Positions 1-8,792 of a stretch of 64,000 nt of DNA are shown here, in pieces. The notes under the pieces were generated by a model. It had not been told where the DNA came from. It was given only the letters and a program-made list of their open reading frames with translations, and did no database searches. The first letter of the stretch is position 1. Each line of letters begins with the position of its first letter. Origin of the DNA: Paraburkholderia haematera (GTDB lineage Bacteria > Pseudomonadota > Gammaproteobacteria > Burkholderiales > Burkholderiaceae). The position numbers were made by a program, and so were the translations under genes. The stretch spans positions 1-64,000 of the forward strand of contig NZ_CAJNBK010000011.1 in assembly GCF_905220975.1 (NCBI RefSeq). Reading direction: 5' to 3'.

Positions 1-84
1 TCCCATCCCGAACAGGACCGTGAAACGACTCCACGCCGATGATAGTGCGGATTCCCGTGTGAAAGTAGGTAATCGTCAGGCTCC
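1..84 (+). rRNA. rrf: 5S ribosomal RNA, 3' part
   Basis: The first 84 bases match the 3' two-thirds of a bacterial 5S rRNA: the tcccatcccgaacagg block of loop B/helix III, then the conserved ccgatgatagtg region and a closing 3' strand ending near cgtcaggctcc. The 5' end lies outside the window. The exact 3' end is estimated. It is followed at once by a strong terminator, so this is the distal end of an rRNA operon whose 16S and 23S genes would lie to the left. Confidence 0.9.
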
Positions 85-95
85 CTAGCAGCAGA

Positions 96-128
96 CAGAA
101 ACCCCACCCCGAAAAGGTGGGGTTTCTG
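96..128 (+). terminator. rRNA operon terminator
   Basis: A perfect 13-bp stem (cagaaaccccacc with ggtggggtttctg) around a short loop begins about 12 bases after the 5S gene. It is a typical intrinsic terminator for the rRNA operon, although the downstream T-run is short. Confidence 0.85.
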
Positions 129-312
129 CGTTTACGGCCGTAAAACAGCGGCAAAAAACAGGCACGTCACTCCTTCCCAAGCCGCAGCGCCTTCGCACAA
201 TCCGTCAGTTCCCGATAGGTGCGTCCGCTGTGAGTAGCGCGCCGCGCTTTGACATGCGCGGAAATGCAGTGACGCCGACGCGTAAGCCGTCGACCAGACA
301 CACTCAACCGCC

Positions 313-1509
313 TTATTTTTCCTGTGCCAGGAATTGTTGTGCCAGCCGAACCCAGTACGTCGAGCCGATCGGCAATAGCTCGTCGTTGAAGTCATAGCTT
401 GCGTTATGCAGCATGCAAGGCCCGGCACCATGCCCTGAGTCCCGGTGACCACCGTCGCCATTGCCCAGAAACGCGTAACAGCCTGGCTTCGCCAGCAGCA
501 TGAACGAAAAGTCCTCGGCGCCCATTGTCGGCTCAACTGCGTCATTGACATTTTCCGTGCCGACAATTTCCCGCATGACTGCCGCAGCGAATCGGGTCTC
601 TTCGCGACTGTTGATGGTCGGCGGATAGTTGCGGTGGAAGTGGATTTCGACCGAACAATCGTAAGCCTCGGCCGTGCTCTCGGCGATCTTGCGCATGCGT
701 GCTTCGATTAGATCGAGCGTTTCGGTGGTAAAAGTCCGTACGGTGCCCGCGATCCAAGCATCGTCCGGAACGACATTGACTGCGTCGCCGGCGTGGATCT
801 GAGTGATTGACAGTACCGCGGTATCGAGCGGCTTCTTGTTTCGCGTGATGATGCTCTGCAGCCCATTCGCGATCTGCACCGCCGTGAACACGGGGTCACG
901 GCCATTGTGCGGCATGGCAGCATGCGCGCCTACGCCTTTGATTTCAATGCGAAATTCATTGCTGGACGCCATGATCGGGCCTTCGGTGACGCCGAATTGG
1001 CCAGCCGGCATGCCCGGCCAATTGTGGACTCCGAAAACCGCATCGACGGGGAATTGGGTGAACAGGCCGTCGTCGATCATTGCCTGTGCACCGGCTCCTC
1101 CTTCTTCCGCCGGTTGAAAGATGAATACAATCGTTCCGTCGAATTCGCCATCCTTAACCAGATGTCGTGCCGCGCCAAGCAGCATCGCGGTATGTCCGTC
1201 ATGTCCACACGCGTGCATTTTGCCGTCGTTCTGTGAGCGATGGTCGAAGCTGTTGAGCTCCTGAATCGGTAGCGCATCCATGTCGGCGCGCAGTCCGATC
1301 GAGCGCGAACCGTTGCCGCGCTTCAGTACGCCGACTACGCCTGTTTTGCCCAATCCGCGATGAGTCTCGATGCCCCAGGACTCAAGGGTCCTGGCAACCA
1401 GATCCGCAGTTGCCGTTTCTTCATAACGCAACTCGGGGTGAGCATGAATCGTTCGTCGGAGGGTTTGAATTTCGCCGTGGGCGGCCTGAATTTCCGGGAT
1501 CAGTTTCAT
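313..1509 (-). CDS. M20 family amidohydrolase (hippurate hydrolase-like)
   Basis: 398-residue cytoplasmic metallopeptidase-fold amidohydrolase of the M20D group (hippurate hydrolase, N-acyl amino acid and IAA-amino acid hydrolases), which cleave an N-acyl amino acid into acid and amino acid. Visible metal-site motifs are RADMDAL (residues 74-80), ACGHDGH (100-106), the Glu pair in FQPAEEGG (135-136), and a C-terminal dimerisation and metal-binding segment with MGAEDF. Length is normal for the family. The ATG at 1509 starts the conserved N-terminus, which includes a HPEL motif. It is transcribed divergently from the molybdopterin oxidoreductase gene with 178 bp between them. The true substrate cannot be told from sequence; hippurate is only the archetype. 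Confidence 0.85.
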   Translation of the reverse strand: MKLIPEIQAAHGEIQTLRRTIHAHPELRYEETATADLVARTLESWGIETHRGLGKTGVVGVLKRGNGSRSIGLRADMDALPIQELNSFDHRSQNDGKMHACGHDGHTAMLLGAARHLVKDGEFDGTIVFIFQPAEEGGAGAQAMIDDGLFTQFPVDAVFGVHNWPGMPAGQFGVTEGPIMASSNEFRIEIKGVGAHAAMPHNGRDPVFTAVQIANGLQSIITRNKKPLDTAVLSITQIHAGDAVNVVPDDAWIAGTVRTFTTETLDLIEARMRKIAESTAEAYDCSVEIHFHRNYPPTINSREETRFAAAVMREIVGTENVNDAVEPTMGAEDFSFMLLAKPGCYAFLGNGDGGHRDSGHGAGPCMLHNASYDFNDELLPIGSTYWVRLAQQFLAQEK

Positions 1510-1687
1510 GATGGTGCGCTTGTGCTTTGCTCTGCGTGGAATCGCTCGGGGCTATATTGCCCGGGCACGTTGATAATCAATTCTACGCCGAAGCCATTTT
1601 TGGCGGGGCCATACGGGTCAACGGGCAATGGACGTAATAAGATTCGGGGTCGCCCCGCCGCTTATCGCTCTCCTGGACGGATTTCCG

Positions 1688-3766
1688 ATGAATGCTCCAA
1701 CTGAATTCGCCCGCGCGGTGTGCCCGCACGATTGCCCTGATACTTGTGCGATGCGCGTAACCATCGAAGATGGACGGGCGGTTAAGGTCGTCGGCGATCC
1801 CGATCATCCTCCGACTCAAGGTGCACTCTGTGCCAAAGTCACCCGCTACGCCGAGCGGGTACATCATCCGAATCGGTTGACGACACCGCTGAAGCGTGTC
1901 GGCCGCAAAGGCGAAGGCCGTTTTGCGCCGATCAGCTGGGATGAGGCGTTTGAGTTGGCCGCAGCACGCTTGTCGGAGATCGCGAACCGTGCGCCAGAAG
2001 CCATCGTGCCCTACAGCTACGCCGGCACGATGGGCTTAGTTCAGGGTGACAGTATTGCGCAGCGGTTTTTTCATAAACTCGGGGCATCGCAGCTTGATCG
2101 CACGATCTGTGCAGCCGCCGGTGCGGCGGGGCTGAAATACACCTACGGCGCCAGCCTTGGCATGCTCACCGAGTTTTTCGCCGAGAGCGAGGTCATCCTG
2201 ATCTGGGGTTCGAATCCCATCGCGTCGAATCTTCACTTCTGGACGCGCGCGCAGGAAGCCAAGCGTCGCGGTGCTCGGCTGATCGCGATCGATCCATACC
2301 GGTCGCTGACAGCGGAAAAATGCCACCAGCACGTTGCGCTCAAACCGGGAACCGACGGTGCTTTTGCGCTCGGCATGATCAACGTGCTGATCACGGAAAA
2401 TCTGCTCGATCACGCGTACATTGCGGCGCATACGCTGGGCTTCGATGAACTCAAGGCACGCGCGCTCACGTATCCGCCCTCGCGCGCCGCTCAAATTTGC
2501 GGTGTCGACGAGCAGGTGATCGTCGATCTTGCGCGCCTTTACGGCAGCACGAAAAAAGCCGCGATCCGGATGAACTATGGTCTGCAGCGGGTGCGTGGCG
2601 GCGGCAACGCTGTGCGCGCAATCGCCTGTCTGCCTTCTCTGACAGGCGCGTGGCGCGAACGGGCAGGCGGTATGCTGCTGTCTTCGGGCGGATGGGCGCC
2701 GGTGGATTCTCATGCCATGCAGCGCCCGGACCTGATGCCGGGCTGGCCCGCTCAGGCATCGCGCGTCATCAATATGAACGCAATAGGCGACGCGTTGCTG
2801 CACCAGGGCGACGCCACGTTCGGCCCAAAAGTCGAGGCGATCATCGTCTATAACTCAAATCCGGTGGCGGTTGCGCCGGACTCGGAACGGGTTGCTGCAG
2901 GCTTTGCACGCGAAGACCTGTTCACAATTGTGCTTGAGCACTTTCAGACCGACACCGCGGACTACGCCGATCTGCTTCTACCTGCCACGACACAACTCGA
3001 GCACCTCGACGTGCATAAGTCGTACGGGCACACGCATGTAATGGTCAACTTGCCGGCGATCGCACCGGTCGGCGATGCACGCCCGAACACGGAGATCTTT
3101 CGCGGCCTGGCGCGCCACATGGGCCTGCAGGAGCCGGCGCTCTACGATAGCGACGAAGCTATCGCGCAGTCGGCATTCCGCTGGAATGATAAAACGCTCG
3201 AAGGCGTCAGCTGGGATTCGCTAAAGAAGACCGGATGGGCAGCGCTGAATCTGCCAGACGCGCCATTCGCCGAGGGCGGTTTTCGCACGCCGTCCGGTAA
3301 ATGCGAGTTTTTCAGCGAGCGCCTCGCGCAGCAAGGGCTCGATCCGTTGCCGGACTATCTGCCGCCTTACGAATCCGCTGAAGGTGCGCCTGAGCTTGCA
3401 GCGCGTTACCCGCTTGCAATGATCTCGCCACCTGCTCGCAACTTCCTGAACAGTACCTTCGTGAACATCGAAAGCCTGCGCTCGACGGAAGGCGAGCCGC
3501 ACCTGGACATGCATCCGGCCGACGCGCAGCAGCGAAACATCGTCGACGGCGATCAGGTGCGCATATTCAACGATCGCGGCGCGATGCAGGCGCGCGCCCG
3601 CGTCACCGACAAGGCACGCGAAGGGCTCGTGGTCGGCTTGTCAATCTGGTGGAAGAAGCTCGCGCCCGACGGCCGAAACGCCAATCAGGTCACCAGCCAG
3701 GCGCTCACCGATCTGGGCGGATCGGCCACCTTCTATGACTGTCTTGTCGAAGTCGAACGCGTTTGA
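1688..3766 (+). CDS. molybdopterin-dependent oxidoreductase with [4Fe-4S] site
   Basis: 692-residue protein of the DMSO reductase superfamily. An N-terminal cluster motif uses Cys12, Cys16, Cys20 and Cys48 (CPHDCPDTC, then GALCAK). It is followed by molybdopterin-binding domains (WGSNPIASN, YNSNPVAV) and a C-terminal dinucleotide-binding domain with the HLDMHPADA and VNIESL region. The ATG at 1688 is preferred over an in-frame start 60 bases upstream because homologues begin just before the cysteine cluster. No twin-arginine signal is visible, so it is probably cytoplasmic. No electron-transfer or membrane-anchor subunit gene lies beside it. The family includes formate dehydrogenase-like and thiosulfate or polysulfide reductase-like enzymes; the substrate is unknown. 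Confidence 0.85.
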   Translation: MNAPTEFARAVCPHDCPDTCAMRVTIEDGRAVKVVGDPDHPPTQGALCAKVTRYAERVHHPNRLTTPLKRVGRKGEGRFAPISWDEAFELAAARLSEIANRAPEAIVPYSYAGTMGLVQGDSIAQRFFHKLGASQLDRTICAAAGAAGLKYTYGASLGMLTEFFAESEVILIWGSNPIASNLHFWTRAQEAKRRGARLIAIDPYRSLTAEKCHQHVALKPGTDGAFALGMINVLITENLLDHAYIAAHTLGFDELKARALTYPPSRAAQICGVDEQVIVDLARLYGSTKKAAIRMNYGLQRVRGGGNAVRAIACLPSLTGAWRERAGGMLLSSGGWAPVDSHAMQRPDLMPGWPAQASRVINMNAIGDALLHQGDATFGPKVEAIIVYNSNPVAVAPDSERVAAGFAREDLFTIVLEHFQTDTADYADLLLPATTQLEHLDVHKSYGHTHVMVNLPAIAPVGDARPNTEIFRGLARHMGLQEPALYDSDEAIAQSAFRWNDKTLEGVSWDSLKKTGWAALNLPDAPFAEGGFRTPSGKCEFFSERLAQQGLDPLPDYLPPYESAEGAPELAARYPLAMISPPARNFLNSTFVNIESLRSTEGEPHLDMHPADAQQRNIVDGDQVRIFNDRGAMQARARVTDKAREGLVVGLSIWWKKLAPDGRNANQVTSQALTDLGGSATFYDCLVEVERV

Positions 3767-3913
3767 AAACACGCTCAAAAATCTTGCAGCCCCGCTCCCC
3801 AATAGGTTCGAGGCTGCAGTCTAACCCAGCGGCTTTTCGCGAATAGCCAAGGGATGCCCATGCTACGATGCGTTTTTAGCACGACCATTCGAAAATAAAG
3901 GAGGAGACGCTGC

Positions 3914-5587
3914 ATGGACAAAATCTGGCTGAAATCTTATCCACCCGGCGTTCCCGCAGAGATTGACCCGACTCGGTATTCGTCCGTCGCCGAACTGCTC
4001 GAAGAAGCCTTCCGCGACCACCGCGCCAAACCGGCGTTCGTCTGCATGGGCAAGGAGATCAGCTACGGCGAGCTCGACGTGCTCTCGCGCAAGCTGGCCG
4101 CCTGGTTTCAGTCGAAGGGTCTTGCCCGCGGCGCCCGTATCGCGATCATGATGCCGAACGTGCTGCAATATCCCGTCGCGATTGCGGCAATCTTGCGCGC
4201 GGGCTACGTGGTGGTGAACGTGAACCCGCTCTACACCCCGCGGGAACTCCAGCATCAGCTCAAGGACAGCGGCGCGGAAGCGATTATTCTGCTCGAAAAC
4301 TTCGCTGTCACGCTGCAGGCGATCGTGCGCAATACGTCGGTCAAGCACATTGTTGTCGCCGCAATGGGCGATTTGATGGGCGTGAAGGGCACGCTGGTGA
4401 ACTTCGTCGTGCGCCGCGTGAAAAAGATGGTGCCGGCGTGGAGTCTGCCGGGGCACGTCAAATTCAACACCGCGATCACCGAGGGCGGCCGTCAAAGTTT
4501 CAAACCGGTTCAGCAAGGCCCGGACGACGTCGCGTTTCTACAGTACACAGGCGGCACGACCGGCGTGGCCAAGGGCGCGACGCTCTTGCATCGGAATCTG
4601 ATTGCCAACGTGCTGCAGTCGGAAATCTGGCTCAATCCGGTTCGGGTCAACCGGACAGACATCGATCAGTTCATCACGGTTGTCGCGTTGCCGCTGTATC
4701 ACGTCTTTGCGCTGACGGTCTGCGGGCTGCTGACGATCCGTACCGGCGGCCTCGGCGTGCTGATTCCAAATCCGCGCGACATTCCCGGCATGATCAAAGC
4801 GTTGGAAGGCTATCCGATTACGACGATTCCCGCCGTCAACACGTTGTACAACGCGATGCTGAACAGCCCGGATTTTCACAAACTCGACTTTTCGAAACTG
4901 ATCGCAGCAAATGGCGGCGGTATGGCGGTGCAGGAAGCCGTCGCCAAGCGCTGGTTCGAGCATACGCATACGCCGATTATCGAGGGTTACGGTCTGTCGG
5001 AGACGTCGCCGTGCGCGACTTGCAACCCGGTTACCGTTACGGAGTACAGCGGCACGGTCGGCTTGCCGCTGCCGTCGACCGAAATCTCGATTCGCGACGA
5101 CGAAGGTAACGAGGTGCCGCTCGGCCAGCCGGGCGAGATCTGCATCCGCGGTCCGCAAGTGATGGCAGGCTACTGGAACCTGCCGGACGAAACGGCCAAG
5201 GTCATGACACCGGACGGATTCTTCAAATCGGGCGACGTCGGCTTGATGAACGAAGGCGGCTTCATCAAGATCGTCGACCGGAAGAAGGACATGATTCTCG
5301 TCTCCGGCTTCAACGTCTATCCGAACGAAATCGAGGACGTGGTCGCGAAGATGCCGGGCGTGTTCGAAGTCGCCGCGGTCGGCGTCCCGGATCAGCATTC
5401 GGGTGAGGCCGTCAAGCTGTTCATTGTGAAAAAGGATCAGGCGCTTACTGATGCGGACATCTTTGCTTACTGCAAAACGCAGTTGACCGGCTACAAGCGG
5501 CCGAAGATCGTCGAATTCCGCACTGAACTGCCCAAGAGCAATGTCGGCAAGATTCTGCGTCGAGAATTGCGCGACGGCCGGGCGTAA
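3914..5587 (+). CDS. fadD: long-chain fatty acid-CoA ligase
   Basis: 557-residue acyl-activating enzyme that forms acyl-CoA from a fatty acid, ATP and CoA via an acyl-adenylate, feeding beta-oxidation. Signature motifs are the P-loop YTGGTTGVAKGA (about 211-222), GYGLSETSP (about 357-365), the GDVG segment, and the hinge with DRKKDMI and SGFNVYPNEIED, which fits the FadD linker and C-terminal lid domain. The C-terminal catalytic Lys lies in the KSNVGKILRREL segment. Length matches E. coli FadD. A strong ribosome site (aaggagga) precedes the ATG. The gene is monocistronic and ends with a clear terminator at 5659. Confidence 0.93.
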   Translation: MDKIWLKSYPPGVPAEIDPTRYSSVAELLEEAFRDHRAKPAFVCMGKEISYGELDVLSRKLAAWFQSKGLARGARIAIMMPNVLQYPVAIAAILRAGYVVVNVNPLYTPRELQHQLKDSGAEAIILLENFAVTLQAIVRNTSVKHIVVAAMGDLMGVKGTLVNFVVRRVKKMVPAWSLPGHVKFNTAITEGGRQSFKPVQQGPDDVAFLQYTGGTTGVAKGATLLHRNLIANVLQSEIWLNPVRVNRTDIDQFITVVALPLYHVFALTVCGLLTIRTGGLGVLIPNPRDIPGMIKALEGYPITTIPAVNTLYNAMLNSPDFHKLDFSKLIAANGGGMAVQEAVAKRWFEHTHTPIIEGYGLSETSPCATCNPVTVTEYSGTVGLPLPSTEISIRDDEGNEVPLGQPGEICIRGPQVMAGYWNLPDETAKVMTPDGFFKSGDVGLMNEGGFIKIVDRKKDMILVSGFNVYPNEIEDVVAKMPGVFEVAAVGVPDQHSGEAVKLFIVKKDQALTDADIFAYCKTQLTGYKRPKIVEFRTELPKSNVGKILRRELRDGRA

Positions 5588-5658
5588 GCGCATCACGCGC
5601 ACCAAGCCCACTGGCGAGAACAGCACCGGCACGAAATAACGCATTACGGTGAGAAAGA

Positions 5659-5695
5659 GAAAGGCCCGGCAGACGGAAAGTCTGCCGGGCCTTTC
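5659..5695 (+). terminator. fadD intrinsic terminator
   Basis: A perfect 15-bp stem (gaaaggcccggcaga with its complement) and a 7-base loop are followed by a T-rich tract. It lies 70 bp after the fadD stop codon. Confidence 0.9.
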
Positions 5696-5753
5696 TTTTA
5701 GGTGCGTCGTATCTACGCAAGTCAGCGCAACCATGCACAGCACGGCGCGCGGC

Positions 5754-5782
5754 CATAAAAAAAGGCGCCCGAAGGCGCCTTT
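5754..5782 (-). terminator. porin gene terminator
   Basis: On the minus strand a 9-bp stem (aaaggcgcc/ggcgccttt) with a tetraloop is followed by a run of Ts, positioned about 27 bases after the porin stop codon. It converges with the fadD terminator. Confidence 0.85.
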
Positions 5783-5808
5783 GAGGCAAACTGCTTTTTT
5801 ACGACTTA

Positions 5809-7005
5809 TTAGAACTTGTGGCGGATACCGACGCGAGCTGCGAGTTGGTTCTGGTTCGACGAACCCGACAGGCCGTTGATGCCAGCCGTTGCGTTGACCG
5901 TAGCACCCGTTGCGCTCAGCGTTTCGCCCAGAGCGTGTTGGTACACACCAATCACGTACACGTCGGTACGCTTGGACAGGAAGTAATCCACGCCAAGCGA
6001 GCCTTGGTGGTACTGAGCACGCGATGCGCCGTTGATTTCCGCGCCGCGCGTGTAGTCATAGGCTGCGCCGATCAGCAACGCCGGGGTCAACTGATACTTG
6101 AAGTTGAGTTCCGCGTTGTTGAACGTAGCCGACTGACCCTTGTACGGCGAGGCGAACGTCATGCCCAGGTTGCCGAAGCGGATGTTCGAGTACGTCGCAC
6201 CGATCGTTGCTGCGCCGAACGTGTATGCGCCGCCCGCACCGATCACCTGGTACGTGTTAGCCGAAGCGAAGCCAGCGTACACCGGCGACGTCACGGCGAA
6301 GTTGGCTGCGGCCGTGGCCGTAGCAGGCGTGTTCGGGGCGATCGTGCCGCCGTTGTTGAACAGGCCACCCGATGCTGCCGGGGTGCGTGCGTTCAAGTAA
6401 CCGACGCCGAGAGCGAGGGGGCCATTGTTATAGCCAGCGCCCAACGACCAGATCTGGTTCGACGTAACGTTGCCAGCAATGCCGCCGAAGCTGTACGTGC
6501 CGCCAAACTTGAGGCCATTGTAGTCAGCGCTCGTGTACTTGACCGTGTTGTTGGTGCGGTACGCGTTGTTGAAGTTGTCGATGTCGCCCGGGTGAGCAGC
6601 GATGTAGCCGCCCCATTGATCACCGGCTTCCAGCGGACCGACGTAGTCGACGACGGAGTCGTACTGACGACCCAGCGTGACCGTGCCGAACTGGCTCGAC
6701 AGGCCGACGTAAGCTTGACGACCGAACATCAGGCCGCCTTGACCCAGCTTGCCGTTGTTCACGTCAAAGCCGTTTTCCAACACGAAGATTGCCTTCAGAC
6801 CGCCGCCCAGATCTTCCGTGCCGCGCAGGCCGAAACGCGAGCCTTGCATGACGCCGCTGGACAGGTTGTACAGGTGCTTGCCACCCGAATTGGTGTTGAT
6901 GTTGAAGCCTTCGTCAATGATACCGTACAGGGTCACGCTGCTCTGAGCATGAGCGACGCCTGCGAATGCGCCCAGTGCTGCGAGAGCGAGAAGCGACTTT
7001 TTCAT
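5809..7005 (-). CDS. Gram-negative trimeric porin (OmpC-like, Burkholderia type)
   Basis: 398-residue outer-membrane beta-barrel porin. It begins with a Sec signal peptide (MKKSLLALAALGAFAGVAHA, predicted cleavage after residue 20), followed by the betaproteobacterial porin start SSVTLYGIIDEG, repeated amphipathic strands with GLRGTEDLGGGL and GRQAYVGLSS motifs, and the C-terminal aromatic signature ending in HKF. The ATG at 7005 was chosen because a signal peptide starts there and ggag lies upstream; the reading frame extends 41 codons further but this extension has no signal character. It allows passive diffusion of small hydrophilic solutes. A 7-bp hairpin lies in the leader at 7078-7095. 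Confidence 0.92.
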   Translation of the reverse strand: MKKSLLALAALGAFAGVAHAQSSVTLYGIIDEGFNINTNSGGKHLYNLSSGVMQGSRFGLRGTEDLGGGLKAIFVLENGFDVNNGKLGQGGLMFGRQAYVGLSSQFGTVTLGRQYDSVVDYVGPLEAGDQWGGYIAAHPGDIDNFNNAYRTNNTVKYTSADYNGLKFGGTYSFGGIAGNVTSNQIWSLGAGYNNGPLALGVGYLNARTPAASGGLFNNGGTIAPNTPATATAAANFAVTSPVYAGFASANTYQVIGAGGAYTFGAATIGATYSNIRFGNLGMTFASPYKGQSATFNNAELNFKYQLTPALLIGAAYDYTRGAEINGASRAQYHQGSLGVDYFLSKRTDVYVIGVYQHALGETLSATGATVNATAGINGLSGSSNQNQLAARVGIRHKF

Positions 7006-7307
7006 CGAATGATCTCCAAGGATTACGAATCTTTTGTACAAGGCGAATATTTGTCTGGCGTTGAGGCCTTGCTTGTCCAACTTCGCGAGAAGTTGCACGT
7101 AATGTAACAAAAGGCATACATGGCACAAAGCAAAAGGAGATGGCCAGGGCGGGTCCTGTTTCGTTTACGCAACATGGTCTAAAATCAGGAATTGGCCGCC
7201 GGAATCGTTTGAATTCAAGGTCTTCGCGAAGCCGGTTTTGCCCCGCAAAGCCTTGCCGCGCGGACCCGTCAGCGCGGCGGGGCGGTTGTCGAATCAGGGA
7301 GTGCCGA
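7006..7307. promoter_or_regulatory. divergent control region between porin and coq7
   Basis: This 302-bp intergenic stretch must hold the promoters of two divergent genes. On the plus strand taaaat at 7180-7185 resembles a -10 element for coq7, but no good -35 is seen. On the porin side a perfect 7-bp inverted repeat (CAACTTC, 4-base loop, GAAGTTG; 7078-7095) lies in the probable leader. I see no further gene here. Confidence 0.4.
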
Positions 7308-7940
7308 ATGTTTCTGGACGAGTTGATTAGCGAGTTTGATCGGGGTTTACGCTCAATGACCGGCGTGTCGCGGATGAGTCGTCCATTGCCGGTTCCGCAA
7401 GAATCTGCGGCCGAGCCGGCCGAGCTCTCCCCGGCGGAACGCGCGCATGCGGCCGGTTTGATGCGTGTCAATCACGTCGGCGAGGTGTGCGCCCAGGCGC
7501 TTTATCAGGCTCAGAAACTCGCGACCAGGTCGCCGTCTTTGCGGGCTGTGTTTAATCACGCTGCCATCGAAGAAGAGGATCATCTGGCGTGGACCGCCAA
7601 ACGCCTCGCGGCGCTCGATTCGCGCCCAAGCCTGTTGAACCCGCTCTGGTATACAGGCGCGTTGGCAATCGGCCTCGCGGCAGGCCGCCTGGGAGATCGG
7701 GTGAGTCTCGGCTTCATGGCCGAAACCGAGCGCCAGGTCGAACAGCATCTGGATAGCCATCTGGATCAATTGCCCGCAGCAGACCGCGAGTCGCGCGCGA
7801 TCGTCGAGCAGATGCGGGTGGACGAGGCGGAGCACGGTAAATCGGCCATGGACGCAGGCGGCGTCGAGTTACCGTTCCCCGCGCGCGCGCTGATGCGGGC
7901 GGTATCGAAAGTTATGACACGCACCGCCTATTACTTATAA
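7308..7940 (+). CDS. coq7: 2-polyprenyl-3-methyl-6-methoxy-1,4-benzoquinone monooxygenase
   Basis: 210-residue COQ7/UbiF-type di-iron hydroxylase that adds the C6 ring hydroxyl in ubiquinone biosynthesis. The ferritin-like four-helix di-iron ligands are visible: NHVGEVCAQ (Glu59), AAIEEEDHLAW (Glu89/Glu90, His92), MAETERQVEQH, and DEAEHG near the C-terminus. The ATG at 7308 was chosen because the conserved MFLDEL start follows a ggga ribosome site; an upstream in-frame start adds 56 unconserved residues. It is not co-transcribed with a visible partner. A GC-rich hairpin follows at 7975. Confidence 0.9.
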   Translation: MFLDELISEFDRGLRSMTGVSRMSRPLPVPQESAAEPAELSPAERAHAAGLMRVNHVGEVCAQALYQAQKLATRSPSLRAVFNHAAIEEEDHLAWTAKRLAALDSRPSLLNPLWYTGALAIGLAAGRLGDRVSLGFMAETERQVEQHLDSHLDQLPAADRESRAIVEQMRVDEAEHGKSAMDAGGVELPFPARALMRAVSKVMTRTAYYL

Positions 7941-8212
7941 GTTCAAGCCTTTGTTCACGCACCGCTTGAAAGTGGGACGGCGCCTCGAGCGCCGTCCGCA
8001 CCGCATACCCGGAACACCAACAAACATCCCCCGCTCCCGCTTCACGATCTCTTACATTCCGCGCCTTTCCCTCGTACTTTTCACGTATCACCTTCACAAG
8101 ATTCACTAGCTCATTCATTTATAACGGTTTTCCGTTTTATGTCTGACGTGAAAGAGTCGCGCTAAGTCCTTGTTCTAACAAACAAAATTCGCTCGAAAAG
8201 CGCCTATCTCCC

Positions 8213-8241
8213 TTGACCCCTGTTTAGCGTTCCTCTAAAGT
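8213..8241 (+). promoter_or_regulatory. sigma-70-type promoter of the dcw cluster (Pmra)
   Basis: A -35 element ttgacc (8213-8218) and a -10-like taaagt (8236-8241) are separated by exactly 17 bp, about 107 bp before mraZ. The last base of the -10 overlaps the first MraZ-like repeat. The -35 is close to consensus; the -10 is moderate. Confidence 0.6.
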
Positions 8242-8279
8242 GGGAGACAGTGTGAGAAAGTGTATTTTTGTGTGATCTC
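8240..8279 (+). promoter_or_regulatory. MraZ operator, four 10-bp direct repeats
   Basis: Four direct repeats with an exact 10-bp period are visible: gtgggagaca, gtgtgagaaa, gtgtattttt and gtgtgatctc. MraZ is known from E. coli to bind repeated TGGGN boxes spaced 5 bp apart upstream of its own gene, which gives the same period. Only the first copy here is a perfect TGGGA; the others read TGTG or TGTA. The position on the transcription start supports autorepression. Confidence 0.6.
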
Positions 8280-8348
8280 ACGAGTGGTTTCGGGTAGATT
8301 TTCACGAATCGGGCAACCGGCGCAAAAACGCCGACAGGGGAGAGCGAA

Positions 8349-8777
8349 GTGTTCCAAGGGGCGTCGGCGCTGACACTCGATGCGAAAGGGCGGATGTCGA
8401 TCCCCTCTCGTTATCGGGATGCGCTGCAAACACAGGCAGAGGGCCGGGTGACGATCACCAAGCACCCGGACGGCTGCCTGTTGCTCTTTCCTCGCCCGGA
8501 GTGGGAGATCTTTCGCGACAAGGTCGACAAGCTGCCTATGAACGCGGCCTGGTGGAAGCGCATTTTTCTCGGCAATGCCATGGACGTCGATATGGATGGC
8601 GCGGGCCGCGTGCTCGTGTCGCCGGAATTGCGCACGGCCGGCGGACTGGAAAAGGAAGTGACCTTGCTCGGCATGGGTCGTCACTTCGAGTTGTGGGACG
8701 CACAAACTTACGCAGCAAAGGAACAGGAAGCGATCGCCGAGGGCATGCCCGAAGCGTTAAAGAATTTCACGTTCTGA
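8349..8777 (+). CDS. mraZ: transcriptional regulator MraZ
   Basis: 142-residue MraZ, first gene of the dcw cluster. Two tandem AbrB-like DNA-binding repeats are seen, marked by LDAKGRMSIPSRYR near residue 10 and MDGAGRVLVSPELR near residue 80. MraZ forms ring-shaped oligomers and represses the dcw promoter. The GTG at 8349 is the start because aggggagagcg gives a good ribosome site and the conserved N-terminal MFQGAS follows. It lies 15 bp before rsmH. Confidence 0.95.
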   Translation: MFQGASALTLDAKGRMSIPSRYRDALQTQAEGRVTITKHPDGCLLLFPRPEWEIFRDKVDKLPMNAAWWKRIFLGNAMDVDMDGAGRVLVSPELRTAGGLEKEVTLLGMGRHFELWDAQTYAAKEQEAIAEGMPEALKNFTF

Positions 8778-8792
8778 TCGCGGATTACATAT

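Larger units (their letters stand above)
7941..8348. other. intergenic region upstream of the dcw cluster
   Basis: These 408 bp contain no convincing gene. They hold a perfect 9-bp GC stem (7975-7983 with 7989-7997, loop ctcga) and a small hairpin with a short T-tract (8123-8138), either of which could end coq7 transcription. The dcw promoter and MraZ repeats follow at 8213-8279. Confidence 0.6.

Noticed and set aside
3780..3830. Terminator between the molybdopterin oxidoreductase gene and fadD
   Set aside because: Only a short cttgcagcc/ggctgcag pairing with a loop over 20 bases; too weak to call.
5818..7107. 429-codon plus-strand open frame opposite the porin
   Set aside because: Composition (runs of Arg, Val, Ala) is that of a shadow frame, and the porin reading has a signal peptide and family motifs.
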